Assembly (NCBI RefSeq): GCF_003151135.1
Contig: NZ_QEQK01000003.1
Coordinates: 235,526-299,525, forward strand
Length of the DNA: 64,000 bases
Direction: 5' to 3'
Origin: Abyssibacter profundi
GTDB lineage: Bacteria > Pseudomonadota > Gammaproteobacteria > Nevskiales > OUC007
In this document: positions 10,711 to 19,618 of the stretch, piece by piece
Layout of the letters: every line of letters starts with the position of its first letter
Position numbering within the stretch: the stretch's first letter is position 1
Notes under the pieces: generated by a model
The model's database searches: none
What the model saw: the letters and a program-made list of their open reading frames with translations, nothing else
Told to the model about the DNA's origin: nothing
Position numbers and translations under genes: made by a program

Positions 10711-12075
10711 ATGCCCAAGACACTTACGCGATTCTTTTGTCAGTCCTGCGGCAGCGAAGCGCCCAAATGGTCCGGGCAGTGTGCGGCCTGTGGTGAGTGG
10801 AACACGCTGGCCGAAGCCCCGAATGAGGCGCCGGCGGCAGGACGGCGCAGCAGCCGGTCCGGCGGCTACGCGGGCACGACGGCGCTGCAGTCGCTCAACG
10901 AGGTGCAGCGCGATGCCACGGAGCGTCGCGCAACTGGGCTTAGCGAGCTGGATCGTGTGTTGGGTGGAGGGTTGGTTGCCGGATCCGTCAATCTGCTCGG
11001 CGGTGACCCCGGCATTGGTAAGTCGACCCTGCTGCTGCAATTGCTATGCGCCATTCATGCTGAGCAGCCGTCGATATATGTGACGGGTGAGGAGTCGCTG
11101 TCACAGGTGTCGATGCGGGCCCAGCGTCTAGGTGCCGGAGAGGTCGCGCTGCCGCTACTGGCGGATACCCAGGTCGAGGCTATTGTAGAGCAGGCCCGGC
11201 GGCTGCAGCCCAAGGTGATGGTGATCGATTCCATCCAGACCATGTGGACCGATGCGCTAGATTCAGCGCCGGGCTCGGTCTCCCAGGTGCGTGAGTCGGC
11301 GGCGCGCCTGGTGCGCTTTGCGAAGCAGACAGGGACCACCGTGTTTCTGGTCGGGCATGTGACCAAGGAGGGCGCGATCGGCGGCCCACGTGTGCTTGAG
11401 CATATGGTCGACACGGTGCTGTATTTCGAAAGCGATCAGGGCAGTCGCTATCGCCTGATCCGCGCGGTGAAGAATCGTTTTGGCGCGGTCAACGAACTCG
11501 GCATTTTTGCCATGACCGAAACCGGGCTGAAGCCGGTCTCGAACCCCTCGGCCATTTTCCTGACGCGCGATAGCGAGCCGGTTCCCGGCAGCACCGTGCT
11601 GGTGACCCGCGAGGGCACGCGCCCCCTGCTGGTGGAGTGCCAGGCGCTGGTCGATGCATCGCACCTGGGCAATCCTCGTCGAGTCGCGGTGGGGCTTGAT
11701 GGTCAACGGGTCGCCATGTTGCTGGCCGTACTCCATCGTCACTGCGGAATCGCCATGGCCGACCAGGATGTTTTCGTCAATATCGTTGGCGGGGTCCGTG
11801 TGAGCGAAACCGCGGCAGACCTGGCCATTCTGGTCGCCGCACTGTCCAGCTTCCGAGACCGTCCGGTCCCGCACGACTGGGTGGTGTTCGGCGAGGTGGG
11901 TTTATCGGGCGAGATTCGGCCGGTTCCCGGTGGCGAGGACCGGATTCGAGAGGCGGCCAAGCATGGCTTCAAGCGTGCCATCGTGCCGGCGGCCAACAAG
12001 CCAAGACGGTCAGCGGACGGTGCCATGGAGGTCGTCTGCGTCAAGCGCTTGTCCGAGGTGCTGGACGCTTTGTGA
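10711..12075 (+). CDS. radA: DNA repair protein RadA (Sms)
   Basis: A 454-residue RecA-like branch-migration protein for recombinational repair. It opens with a C4 zinc finger (FFCQSCGSEAPKWSGQCAACGEWNT), then Walker A (LGGDPGIGKSTLLLQLL), the RadA-specific KNRFG motif (RAVKNRFGAVNELGIFAM) and a C-terminal Lon-like domain (VNIVGGVRVSETAADLAILVAALSS, GEVGLSGEIRPV). ATG 10711 gives the canonical MPKTLTRFFC start; an ATG 39 bases upstream is in frame but would add non-conserved sequence. Its position downstream of dnaB-alr is conserved, here interrupted by the kinase cassette. Confidence 0.95.
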   Translation: MPKTLTRFFCQSCGSEAPKWSGQCAACGEWNTLAEAPNEAPAAGRRSSRSGGYAGTTALQSLNEVQRDATERRATGLSELDRVLGGGLVAGSVNLLGGDPGIGKSTLLLQLLCAIHAEQPSIYVTGEESLSQVSMRAQRLGAGEVALPLLADTQVEAIVEQARRLQPKVMVIDSIQTMWTDALDSAPGSVSQVRESAARLVRFAKQTGTTVFLVGHVTKEGAIGGPRVLEHMVDTVLYFESDQGSRYRLIRAVKNRFGAVNELGIFAMTETGLKPVSNPSAIFLTRDSEPVPGSTVLVTREGTRPLLVECQALVDASHLGNPRRVAVGLDGQRVAMLLAVLHRHCGIAMADQDVFVNIVGGVRVSETAADLAILVAALSSFRDRPVPHDWVVFGEVGLSGEIRPVPGGEDRIREAAKHGFKRAIVPAANKPRRSADGAMEVVCVKRLSEVLDAL

Positions 12076-12188
12076 GGCGCGGGTTGCAGGGCGCGTGGGT
12101 GCGGGCGTCGTTTTGGCCGCTTCGTTACACTGCGCCAGAGCAACTGAATTTGTCAGCGATCGCAACAGGTCGCGACCCGAGGAGACCC

Positions 12189-14777
12189 ATGATTTCATCC
12201 AAATTCTGCGCCAGCGGTGTCGCTGGCGCGTTGTGCCTGTTCTTATCCGCTTGTGGCAGCAGTTCCAGCGGGGAGCGCCAGGCCTCCACGCCCGTCGCCC
12301 CGCGGCAGGTCGTCAATCTGCTGGCGCCGGGTCAATCCGGGTTCGTCTCCACCGATGGTCAGTTGCAAGGCTCTGCGACCGGCGAGCCCGGCGACTACGG
12401 TGAGCACCTCGATGACCAGCGCATTCCATACTGGTCGTTCGAGTTCAAGCCAGGCGAGTTTGCCGATGTCAGCGAACTTGTCGCCGAGCAGCCCATCGAG
12501 ACGGTGCAGATTTATCGAGATGACTTCGGCGTGCCGATCATTTATGCGGAGACGGCCTATGACCTGGCCTTTGGCATGGGCTATGCGCTGACTGCTGACC
12601 GGCTGTTTCTGCAGGATGGGGCACGTCGGCTGGCGCGCGGCACGCTGGCGGAGCTCACCGGTCCCGGCGATGTGCCTGCCGATATCGAGGCCCGGGTGCT
12701 CACGTACTCCGAGGCCGAGTACCAAGCCATGTATGACGCGTTACCGCAGCAGCCGCGCGACATGATCGACGGCTATGTGGCTGGCGCCAATGCCTGGGTA
12801 GAACGGGTGCAGAGCGACCCGAGTCTGTTGCCGGCCGAGTACGCCTTGCTCACCGTGAGTCCTGAGCCCTTCACGGCCATTGATGTGCTGGCGGCCGGCG
12901 TGTTCATCACCCGGGCCGTGGCGTCCAATGGCGGTAACGAGTTTGACAATGTTGCGGTACTGCAGGCCCTGGAATCTGAACATGGTCGGGAGATCGCCCG
13001 GGCCATCTTCCAAACCGTGCACTGGGTCGATGATGCCCAGGCGGCAGTGACGGTGCCGGTGGGCGAGGGTCGGTTCAGCAACATCACGACGCCGCCGGAT
13101 CAGCGCGATGCCGTGTTCAACGCCATGGCGGACTACGCGCTGTCGCTTCCGCCCGGATTGGACCGCGGAATGGGCACCGGTGATGCCGAGGTCCCGTCGC
13201 CGCTGCCTCTGAAGCGCGCGGCCGGCGGTTTGGAACTGGGTACACGCCTGCGGCGCATGTTTAACCCGGCCGGTGGGGCTTCCTACATGGCGGTTGTGGC
13301 GCCCGAACGCAGCACCACGGGGAATGCGTTGCTCATCAATGGGCCGCAGCTGGGCTACGGGTATCCCACCCAGCTCATGGAGCTGGAAGTCCACGGGGCC
13401 GGGTTTGATGCCCGTGGATCGACAGCGCCGTTGTTGCCGGTGATCGGGATTGGCTACGGCGAACGCACGGCCTGGGGCGTGACGACGGGGAACTCGAAGA
13501 CGATCGATTCCTTCATCGAGACCCTGGATGCGGACAACCCGAATCGCTACCTCCACGACGGCCAGGTCAAGGACATGGACTGCCGGGACGAAACCGTGAA
13601 CTACCGCGGTAGCACCGGCATGGTGGATGGGGTGCCGGGTGTGCCCATCGGGCCGGCCAGCTTCTCGACCACGGTCGAGGTCTGTCGCACCGTGCATGGT
13701 CCGGTCGTCGCGCGTTCTGACGATGGGACACATGCCCGCAGCGTGCAGTACGCCATGTGGATGCGCGAGGTCGAGACGATTTTCGGCGTGTTGGACTGGA
13801 TGCGCGTGGATGACTTCGAGTCATTCGAGGCGGCCATGCGCCGGGTGACCTGGAACGAAAACACCATGTATGCCGACGCGGACGGCAACATCGCCTATTG
13901 GCATCCCGGATTGCATCCGCGCCGTGCCGCGGGCGGGGACCAGCGGTTCCCGCTGCCGGGAGAAGGTGAGTTCGATCACCTGGGGACTTTGGCATTCGAG
14001 GCACTGCCGCAGAGCGTCAATCCGGAGCAGGGTTATCTAGCCAACTGGAACAACAAGCCCGCCGTGGGCTGGGGGGAAGGCGTGGGCGGTCAGGCCGGCT
14101 CCACACCCGCAGGGGCTGATCAGCGGGTGACCAATTGGCTGGAGGCTCTGGCGTCGGATCCGCAGGTGTCGTTTGAGGATTTGTTGGCAATGGACCGGCT
14201 GATCGGCATCAAGGACCCGCGTGCCCGGGCCTTTGTCCCGGTGCTGGCGGATTACGTCAGCGGGTCGTCGGTGCCGGAGCGCCATGCCACCTTGCTCGAG
14301 CCCGTGCTCGCCTGGGACCAGAACCATTTCCGGCCCGATATGGACATCACCGATGAATCCGCCACGGATACGGTCGGCGCAACGGTATTTGATGTTTTCG
14401 TGCGGTCATTGCGCACCGAGCTGTTCGCAGACTGGCTGCCCGATGCCCTCTTTCAGCAGATGTCGCGATTGGGCAACCACGAGTACGACGTCGCGCCGCT
14501 GGATAATCTGGCCCTGCGCATTCTGGTGCCGGAGAGCTCGGCCATCACCCCGGTGTTCGATTTCCTGGGCGAACGTAGCCCCAGCGAGGTGATCGCCGCG
14601 GCGGTCGATCGGGCCGATGCCCAGTTGCAGGCACAGTTCGGTGGCGAGGATGTGGCCACTTACACGCGTGTCCATCACCGCGATGACCTCTGCTCGCTGA
14701 CCGGGGTCATCGGGCCATGCATCACCATGCCGCATCAGGATCGCGGCTCCTGGATACACGCCGTGGCGTTCGAGTAA
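12189..14777 (+). CDS. Penicillin acylase-family lipoprotein with circularly permuted order
   Basis: An 862-residue Ntn-hydrolase of peptidase family S45. ATG 12189 follows GGAGA and gives a lipoprotein signal (LFLSAC, Cys22). The alpha-chain region starts near residue 103 (IETVQIYRDDFGVPIIYAET). The likely autocatalytic cleavage site precedes Ser365 (PAGGA-SYMAVVAPERS), aligning with the SNMW nucleophile of E. coli penicillin G acylase. The body (VNGPQ-like INGPQLGYG, WYAD-like YADADGNIAYWHPG) is colinear with that enzyme. The segment that closes the beta chain of the E. coli enzyme (APGQSGF...DG...H..DQ) is missing from the C-terminus, which stops at QDRGSWIHAVAFE. It is found instead at residues 45-86 (LAPGQSGFVSTDG, HLDDQRIPYW). 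Four Cys in the beta region (DMDCRD, VEVCRT, DDLC, GPCI) could form disulfides. The substrate is unknown: an amide, beta-lactam or acyl-homoserine lactone. Confidence 0.88.
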   Translation: MISSKFCASGVAGALCLFLSACGSSSSGERQASTPVAPRQVVNLLAPGQSGFVSTDGQLQGSATGEPGDYGEHLDDQRIPYWSFEFKPGEFADVSELVAEQPIETVQIYRDDFGVPIIYAETAYDLAFGMGYALTADRLFLQDGARRLARGTLAELTGPGDVPADIEARVLTYSEAEYQAMYDALPQQPRDMIDGYVAGANAWVERVQSDPSLLPAEYALLTVSPEPFTAIDVLAAGVFITRAVASNGGNEFDNVAVLQALESEHGREIARAIFQTVHWVDDAQAAVTVPVGEGRFSNITTPPDQRDAVFNAMADYALSLPPGLDRGMGTGDAEVPSPLPLKRAAGGLELGTRLRRMFNPAGGASYMAVVAPERSTTGNALLINGPQLGYGYPTQLMELEVHGAGFDARGSTAPLLPVIGIGYGERTAWGVTTGNSKTIDSFIETLDADNPNRYLHDGQVKDMDCRDETVNYRGSTGMVDGVPGVPIGPASFSTTVEVCRTVHGPVVARSDDGTHARSVQYAMWMREVETIFGVLDWMRVDDFESFEAAMRRVTWNENTMYADADGNIAYWHPGLHPRRAAGGDQRFPLPGEGEFDHLGTLAFEALPQSVNPEQGYLANWNNKPAVGWGEGVGGQAGSTPAGADQRVTNWLEALASDPQVSFEDLLAMDRLIGIKDPRARAFVPVLADYVSGSSVPERHATLLEPVLAWDQNHFRPDMDITDESATDTVGATVFDVFVRSLRTELFADWLPDALFQQMSRLGNHEYDVAPLDNLALRILVPESSAITPVFDFLGERSPSEVIAAAVDRADAQLQAQFGGEDVATYTRVHHRDDLCSLTGVIGPCITMPHQDRGSWIHAVAFE

Positions 14778-14793
14778 CGCCGACCAGGTCGGA

Positions 14794-16065
14794 TCAGGCC
14801 GGGCTGGCGTTGCCGGGCGGGCGGATGCGGACCATCTTCACCGCATTCGCCTTGGTCTGGGCGATTTCGAGCACGTACTGGCGCAGCTGCAGGGTGGTCC
14901 CCGGCTTGGGGATATCCTCCAGCTGCTCGAGAATCAGGCCGTTGAGCGTGCGTGCGGAGCCCAGCGGAAGTTTCCAGCCCATGGTGCGATTGAGGCTGCG
15001 TACCGTCACGCTACCGTCCACCAGGTAGGTGCCGTCGGCGTCCAGATACACATTCTTCATGCGCGTGGCGGGGTCGGTGGTGAATTCGCCAACAATCTCT
15101 TCGAGAATGTCTTCCAGCGTCACCAGACCCTGGATATCGCCATATTCGTCCACCACGAATCCGATGCGGCGCTTCTGATTCTGGAAGTTCAGCAACTGCT
15201 GGTTCAACGGCGTGCTTTCGGGGATGTAATACGGTTCGCGTGCCAGCGACAGTAGGGTGTCATGCGTGAGGCGTCCCTCGGTGGCCGCCGAGATCACGCG
15301 TCGCAGATGCACCACGCCTTTGAGTTCCTCGACCGAGCCATCGAACAACGGCAGCCGGGTGTGCTGGCTGCGACTGAGCTCGTCGACGATGGTTTCGATC
15401 GGATCCGACAGGTCCAGCCCCACGATTTCGTTGCGCGGCACCATGATGTCCTCGACCGTGGCCTTCTCCAGGTCGAGGATGGACAGCAGCATGCGTTGGT
15501 GACGCTGCGGAATCATGGCGCCGGTCTCTGCGACCACGGTGCGCAGCTCCTCCGACGACAAGCTGTGCATGGCGGCGTCCTCTGGCGTCACGCCGATCAG
15601 GCGCAGCACAGCATTGGCGATCAGGTTGATCAGCCACACCAGCGGGTACAACAATCGCAGCATCGGCCAGTAGACGAAGCTGGCCGGAAACGCGATGCGC
15701 TCGGGATGTAGCGCCGCCAGCGTCTTCGGGGTGACTTCCGAGAAGATCAGCACCAACAGCGTGAGCAGTCCCGTGGCGATGGCGATGCCGGCATCGCCGT
15801 AGAGGCGCATTCCGATGATCGTGGCGATGGCCGATGCGCCGATGTTGACCAGGTTGTTGCCGAGCAGAATCACGCCGATCAGCCGATCCGGTCGTTCCAG
15901 CAGACGGCTGGCCAGACTCGCCCCGCGATGCCCGGACTTGGCCAGGTGCCGCAGGCGGTACCGGTTGACGGTCATCAACGCGGTCTCGGAGCCGGAGAAA
16001 AAGGCGGACAGCACCAGCAAGGTGCCAAGAAGTCCAAACAGGACCGATAACGGAATGTCGTCCAA
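14794..16065 (-). CDS. CNNM/CorC-HlyC family membrane protein with CBS pair
   Basis: A 423-residue inner-membrane protein of the CorC/CorB (YfjD) family. Domains in order: a DUF21/CNNM transmembrane domain (about 1-190, FSGSETALMTVNRYRLRHLA); a CBS pair (about 205-330, VEDIMVPRNEIVGLDLSD and GFVVDEYGDIQGLVTLEDILEEIVGE); and a C-terminal CorC_HlyC domain (about 340-420, YLVDGSVTVRSLNRTMGW). Relatives act in Mg2+/Co2+ efflux and bind ATP through the CBS pair. It is downstream of ypjD on the same strand, the usual ypjD-yfjD association. The substrate ion is inferred from the family. Confidence 0.92.
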   Translation of the reverse strand: MDDIPLSVLFGLLGTLLVLSAFFSGSETALMTVNRYRLRHLAKSGHRGASLASRLLERPDRLIGVILLGNNLVNIGASAIATIIGMRLYGDAGIAIATGLLTLLVLIFSEVTPKTLAALHPERIAFPASFVYWPMLRLLYPLVWLINLIANAVLRLIGVTPEDAAMHSLSSEELRTVVAETGAMIPQRHQRMLLSILDLEKATVEDIMVPRNEIVGLDLSDPIETIVDELSRSQHTRLPLFDGSVEELKGVVHLRRVISAATEGRLTHDTLLSLAREPYYIPESTPLNQQLLNFQNQKRRIGFVVDEYGDIQGLVTLEDILEEIVGEFTTDPATRMKNVYLDADGTYLVDGSVTVRSLNRTMGWKLPLGSARTLNGLILEQLEDIPKPGTTLQLRQYVLEIAQTKANAVKMVRIRPPGNASPA

Positions 16066-16320
16066 CGCGTGCGGGCCTCGCCCTATCGACTACGAAAGCT
16101 TTTGGGGACTCGCAGCGCAACCAGTCGTCAGCGCCTGACGCGCATCGGGGCGACCTTGAAGTCGGCCTCGATGGGCGGCGCAGTGTCGACCCGCGACCCG
16201 GTCCCTCCGTTCAGACGCCGCGCGGTGAGTTCCCGCGCCAGCGTCCATGCATGACCTGCAGAATCAGAAATCCGGTCGTGACCTGTCAAGTCGGCGACCG
16301 CGATGTCAGGGCGAGCGGCC
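16066..16320. other. Intergenic gap between ypjD and the CorC-like gene
   Basis: 255 bases with no supported gene. A minus-strand frame stays open through it (continuing from inside ypjD to a stop near 16128) and reads fairly protein-like (ADLTGHDRISDSAGHAWTLARELTARRLN). It has no ribosome-binding site or recognisable family, so it is at best a gene remnant. No clear terminator or promoter is seen. Confidence 0.35.
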
Positions 16321-17127
16321 TCAACCCCAGTGCGTTTGCAGCAGGGTTTCCAGCACCCACTTCGAGCCAAAATAGGCCAGCCCCAGCACCGCATAGCCAG
16401 TGGCCATCCAGCGTATCGCGGTGCGCCCCCGCCAGCCGAGTCGCCAGCGTCCCGCCAGCAGCACGGCGAAAACCGCCCAGGCGACCACGGTAAACACCAG
16501 CTTGTGCGTCAAATGTTGCGCCTGGACATCCTGTGTGACGACCAGGCCGCTGGCGAGGCTTAGCGTCAGCAGGGAGAACCCCAGGCCGATCATCTGGAAT
16601 AGCACCCGTTCCATCGTCTGCAGGGGCACGGTGTCCGTGGTGCTGGCCGGGGTCGGGTGGCTATGGAGTCTGCGGTCTCGCAGCCAGAGCGCCGCAGCCT
16701 GCATGGCCGCCAGCGTCAGCACACCATAGGCCAAGGCCGAGCAGGCAATATGTGTGGTCAGCAGCCAGCTATCCAGCTGGACCCGCGGCGATGCTCCGGG
16801 GGCGATCAGCCCGATCGCCACGCCAATGAGGGCTGCGGCAAATACCCAGCGGGCGATCCCACCAACGGGCTCTCGCGAGGCGAACAGAAGCAACATCAAT
16901 GCCGACTGCCACGCCACCAGCGACACGGCGGTCGCGACGCCAAACTGCAAGCCCAGGCCTGTGAGCAAGGGCATGAGCAGCAGGCCGCCATGCAAGAGGA
17001 TGCCCAGGGTGCCGGCCACCAGTTGCGCAGGGCGCAGGCGCTTGTGCGGCGGAACCGCCGCAGCAACGGCGTAGGCAAGAAGGGCGGCAAAGGGCAACAG
17101 ACTCAGCATCGGACGAACAGGGTCCAT
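16321..17127 (-). CDS. ypjD: CcsA/YpjD-family inner membrane protein (cytochrome c assembly-like)
   Basis: A 268-residue polytopic protein with about eight hydrophobic helices and the CcsA/ResC-like core: LDSWLLTTHIACSALAYGVLTLAAMQAAALWLRDRRLH, then HLTHKLVFTVVAWAVFAVLL. Conserved histidines in TTHIACS and LTHKLVF correspond to haem-ligand positions of the cytochrome c assembly superfamily. YpjD itself has no settled function. It is divergent from the MBL gene and ffh, and close to ffh as in many gammaproteobacteria. Confidence 0.88.
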   Translation of the reverse strand: MDPVRPMLSLLPFAALLAYAVAAAVPPHKRLRPAQLVAGTLGILLHGGLLLMPLLTGLGLQFGVATAVSLVAWQSALMLLLFASREPVGGIARWVFAAALIGVAIGLIAPGASPRVQLDSWLLTTHIACSALAYGVLTLAAMQAAALWLRDRRLHSHPTPASTTDTVPLQTMERVLFQMIGLGFSLLTLSLASGLVVTQDVQAQHLTHKLVFTVVAWAVFAVLLAGRWRLGWRGRTAIRWMATGYAVLGLAYFGSKWVLETLLQTHWG

Positions 17128-17202
17128 GTCGTGGTGTGATGGGCTTGGTCCGAATCATGGCACAGCGGCGCGGGCCTCCGCACAGGGGGCGATCGGGCGC
17201 TG

Positions 17203-17211
17203 TGCTAGCAT
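17203..17211 (+). promoter_or_regulatory. Candidate extended -10 promoter of the MBL-fold gene
   Basis: TGCTAGCAT, an extended -10 (TGn plus TAGCAT), 28 bases before the ATG at 17239. No good -35 is visible, as is common for extended -10 promoters. Confidence 0.35.
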
Positions 17212-17238
17212 CGAACGACGGTCCGTCAGAGACACGGG

Positions 17239-18003
17239 ATGAACATCAAGGTGCTTGGCTGCAACGGCGGTGTGGGGCCCGGTCTGCGAACGACCTCCTT
17301 TCTCGTCAACGACACGACGCTGCTGGACGCAGGAACGGGCGTCTGTGATCTCACGCCGGCCGCAATGGAGGCGATTCGCCACATCTTTTTCTCCCACGCC
17401 CATCTGGATCATGTGGCGGGCGCGGCATTCTTGATGGATGTGGTCTACGACGCCGATGGGTCAGGCCTGACGCTGCATGGCACCGACACCACGCTGCAAG
17501 TTCTGCGCGAGCATTTGTTCAACTGGGCGCTATGGCCGGATTTTTCGAAGCTGCCAAGCGAGCAGGCGCCAACGATGCGCTATGCACGGGTCGAGGCGGG
17601 GACGAGCGTGGAGATCGATGGGCTGCGCATCACGCCGATCGATGTAGCGCATACGGTGCCAGCCGTCGGGTACGTCGTTGATGACGGACACGCGGTGCTC
17701 GCCTTCTCCGGCGATACCGCCACCAACGACAGTTTCTGGTCGGCGCTGAACCAGCTGCCTCGCCTGGACCGCCTCATCGTCGAGGTCTCTTTCCCGGCCA
17801 GCGAGGCCGAGATCGGGCAGATCACCCGCCACTACACCTCGGGAACGCTGGCAGCTGATCTGGATAAGCTCAACCACCGTCCCGAGCTGTTGATCACCCA
17901 CAATAAACCGGGATTCGAGGCGCAGATTCAGGCCGAGCTTCCCGGCATGCTGCGCGGTTGGTCCGTGCGTTTTCTGCAGCGTGGTGACATCATTTCCATC
18001 TAG
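17239..18003 (+). CDS. MBL-fold hydrolase, class II cyclic-nucleotide phosphodiesterase-like
   Basis: A 254-residue single-domain metallo-beta-lactamase fold protein with the dinuclear zinc motif FFSHAHLDHVAGAAF, further ligands in IDVAHTVPAVGYVV and LAFSGDTATND, and a terminal LLITHNKPGFEAQIQAEL. The short N-terminal strand plus MDVVYDADGSGLTLHG, and the late TH(N)KP histidine, resemble class II cAMP phosphodiesterases (PDE1/CpdP group) more than RNase Z or glyoxalase II. The predicted activity is hydrolysis of 3',5'-cyclic nucleotides. It lies between ypjD and ffh, which are often neighbours. Family membership is firm; the substrate is inferred. Confidence 0.8.
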   Translation: MNIKVLGCNGGVGPGLRTTSFLVNDTTLLDAGTGVCDLTPAAMEAIRHIFFSHAHLDHVAGAAFLMDVVYDADGSGLTLHGTDTTLQVLREHLFNWALWPDFSKLPSEQAPTMRYARVEAGTSVEIDGLRITPIDVAHTVPAVGYVVDDGHAVLAFSGDTATNDSFWSALNQLPRLDRLIVEVSFPASEAEIGQITRHYTSGTLAADLDKLNHRPELLITHNKPGFEAQIQAELPGMLRGWSVRFLQRGDIISI

Positions 18004-18125
18004 CTGCGCGCGCAGCGCAGACCCTATCTGGTTGACGCCCGTGGCCCCACGCGGATCACATGGCGAGGCCGGAACCCATTTCAGCGGTGCCGCCTGTGGT
18101 GCCGCTCCAGTCTATCGACACGCCC

Positions 18126-19487
18126 ATGTTTGAGAATCTGACGGATCGGCTTAATCACACGATCACGCAGCTCCGTGGTCAGGGACGCCTGACCGAAGAC
18201 AACATCAAGCAGACCCTGCGAGAAGTTCGCATGGCCTTGCTGGAGGCCGATGTAGCCCTGCCGGTGGTCAAGGACTTCATCGACGGCATTCGGGAACGGG
18301 CTGTCGGTGCCGAGGTCATGCAAAGCCTGACTCCGGGCCAGGCCCTGGTGAAGATCGTCCAGGGCGAGCTGGAGCGCGTGCTGGGTCAGGAGAATGTCGA
18401 CCTGGAGCTGCGCGCCCAACCCCCGGCCGTCATTCTGATGGCCGGTTTACAGGGCTCGGGTAAGACCACGACCACCGGTAAGTTGGCGCGTCACCTGATG
18501 GAGCGCCGGAAGCAGTCCGTCGCGGTGACCTCCTGTGACGTATATCGGCCCGCCGCCATCGGTCAGCTTGAGACGGTGGCCGGGCAGGTCAACGCCGACT
18601 TCTATCCCAGCGAGGGCAGCGAGAATCCTGTGGACATCGCGCGCCGGGCGTTGGAGCGCGCGCGCAAGGAGTTCAAGGATGTCCTGATTGTCGACACCGC
18701 AGGCCGGTTGGGTATCGACCAGGCCATGATGGACGAGATTCAGGCGCTGCATGCGGCCATTAACCCGGCCGAGACGCTGTTCGTCGTTGACGCCATGACC
18801 GGCCAGGATGCGGCCAATACGGCCAAGGCATTCGGAGACGCGCTGCCGCTGACAGGGGTCGTGCTCACCAAAGTCGACGGTGATTCCCGCGGTGGCGCGG
18901 CCCTATCGGTGCGGCACATCACTGGCAAGCCGATCAAATTCCTGGGCGTCGGCGAGAAGCTAGAGGCGCTGGAACCGTTCCATCCCGACCGCGTGGCCTC
19001 GCGCATTCTTGGCATGGGCGATGTCTTGTCGCTGATCGAGGAAGCCGAGCAGAAGATTGACCGCAAAAAGGCCGAAAAGCTCGCCAGCAAGCTCAAAAAG
19101 GGCAAGGGCTTCGACCTCGAAGACTTTCGCGATCAGATGGCGCAGATGCAGAATATGGGCGGCATGGCCGGCCTGCTGGATAAGCTGCCGGGCATGGGCC
19201 AGCTACCCGCCAATGCGGCCTCGCAGATCGATGACAAACAAATCGGTCGGACGATCGCCATCATCAATTCCATGACGCCGCAGGAGCGGCGCTTCCCGGC
19301 CGTCATCAAGGCATCGCGCAAGAAGCGCATCGCGGCGGGCTCCGGAACGCAGGTGCAGGAGGTCAATCGCCTGCTCAAGCAGTTCACGCAGACACAGAAG
19401 ATGATGAAGAAGCTCTCCGGTGGTGGCATGCAGAAACTGATGCGCCAGATGGGTGGGCGACGGCCACCGGGGTTCCCGCAGGGCTAA
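18126..19487 (+). CDS. ffh: Signal recognition particle protein Ffh
   Basis: A 453-residue SRP54 GTPase that, with 4.5S RNA, targets nascent inner-membrane proteins. N domain: MFENLTDRLNHTITQLRGQGRLTEDNIKQTLREVRMALLEADV. G domain: GLQGSGKTTTTGKLARHL, DTAGRLGIDQAMM, TKVDGDSRGGAALS. M domain: Met-rich FRDQMAQMQNMGGMAGLLDKLPGMG and SRKKRIAAGSGTQVQEVNRLLKQF. ATG 18126 gives the canonical MFENL start; an in-frame ATG at 18060 would add 22 unconserved residues. Confidence 0.96.
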   Translation: MFENLTDRLNHTITQLRGQGRLTEDNIKQTLREVRMALLEADVALPVVKDFIDGIRERAVGAEVMQSLTPGQALVKIVQGELERVLGQENVDLELRAQPPAVILMAGLQGSGKTTTTGKLARHLMERRKQSVAVTSCDVYRPAAIGQLETVAGQVNADFYPSEGSENPVDIARRALERARKEFKDVLIVDTAGRLGIDQAMMDEIQALHAAINPAETLFVVDAMTGQDAANTAKAFGDALPLTGVVLTKVDGDSRGGAALSVRHITGKPIKFLGVGEKLEALEPFHPDRVASRILGMGDVLSLIEEAEQKIDRKKAEKLASKLKKGKGFDLEDFRDQMAQMQNMGGMAGLLDKLPGMGQLPANAASQIDDKQIGRTIAIINSMTPQERRFPAVIKASRKKRIAAGSGTQVQEVNRLLKQFTQTQKMMKKLSGGGMQKLMRQMGGRRPPGFPQG

Positions 19488-19534
19488 TGGCCCGGCCTGC
19501 GTGCCACTCAGTCGCGCGAATATCGTAAAAACGC

Positions 19535-19562
19535 TTCACATTCCAGCCGATCCCGCTACAAT
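19535..19562 (+). promoter_or_regulatory. Sigma-70 promoter of the rpsP operon
   Basis: TTCACA (19535-19540), a 16-base spacer and TACAAT (19557-19562), giving a leader of about 50 nt before rpsP. It separates ffh from the rpsP-rimM-trmD-rplS unit. Confidence 0.65.
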
Positions 19563-19574
19563 ACGCGGCCTTTT

Positions 19575-19590
19575 CGCGGCTCGAGCCGCG
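19575..19590 (+). promoter_or_regulatory. Perfect 16-bp palindrome in the rpsP leader
   Basis: CGCGGCTCGAGCCGCG is fully self-complementary and lies just after the expected transcription start. It could be a leader hairpin or a protein-binding site. There is no T-run, so it is not a terminator. Confidence 0.4.
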
Positions 19591-19618
19591 TGGATTCGTT
19601 GTTTTCCCAGGATTTACC

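Noticed and set aside
16128..16394. Minus-strand open frame across the ypjD/CorC-like gap with fairly protein-like sequence
   Set aside because: It begins inside ypjD in another frame, has no ribosome-binding site and matches no family I know. Kept only as a possible remnant in the gap entry.
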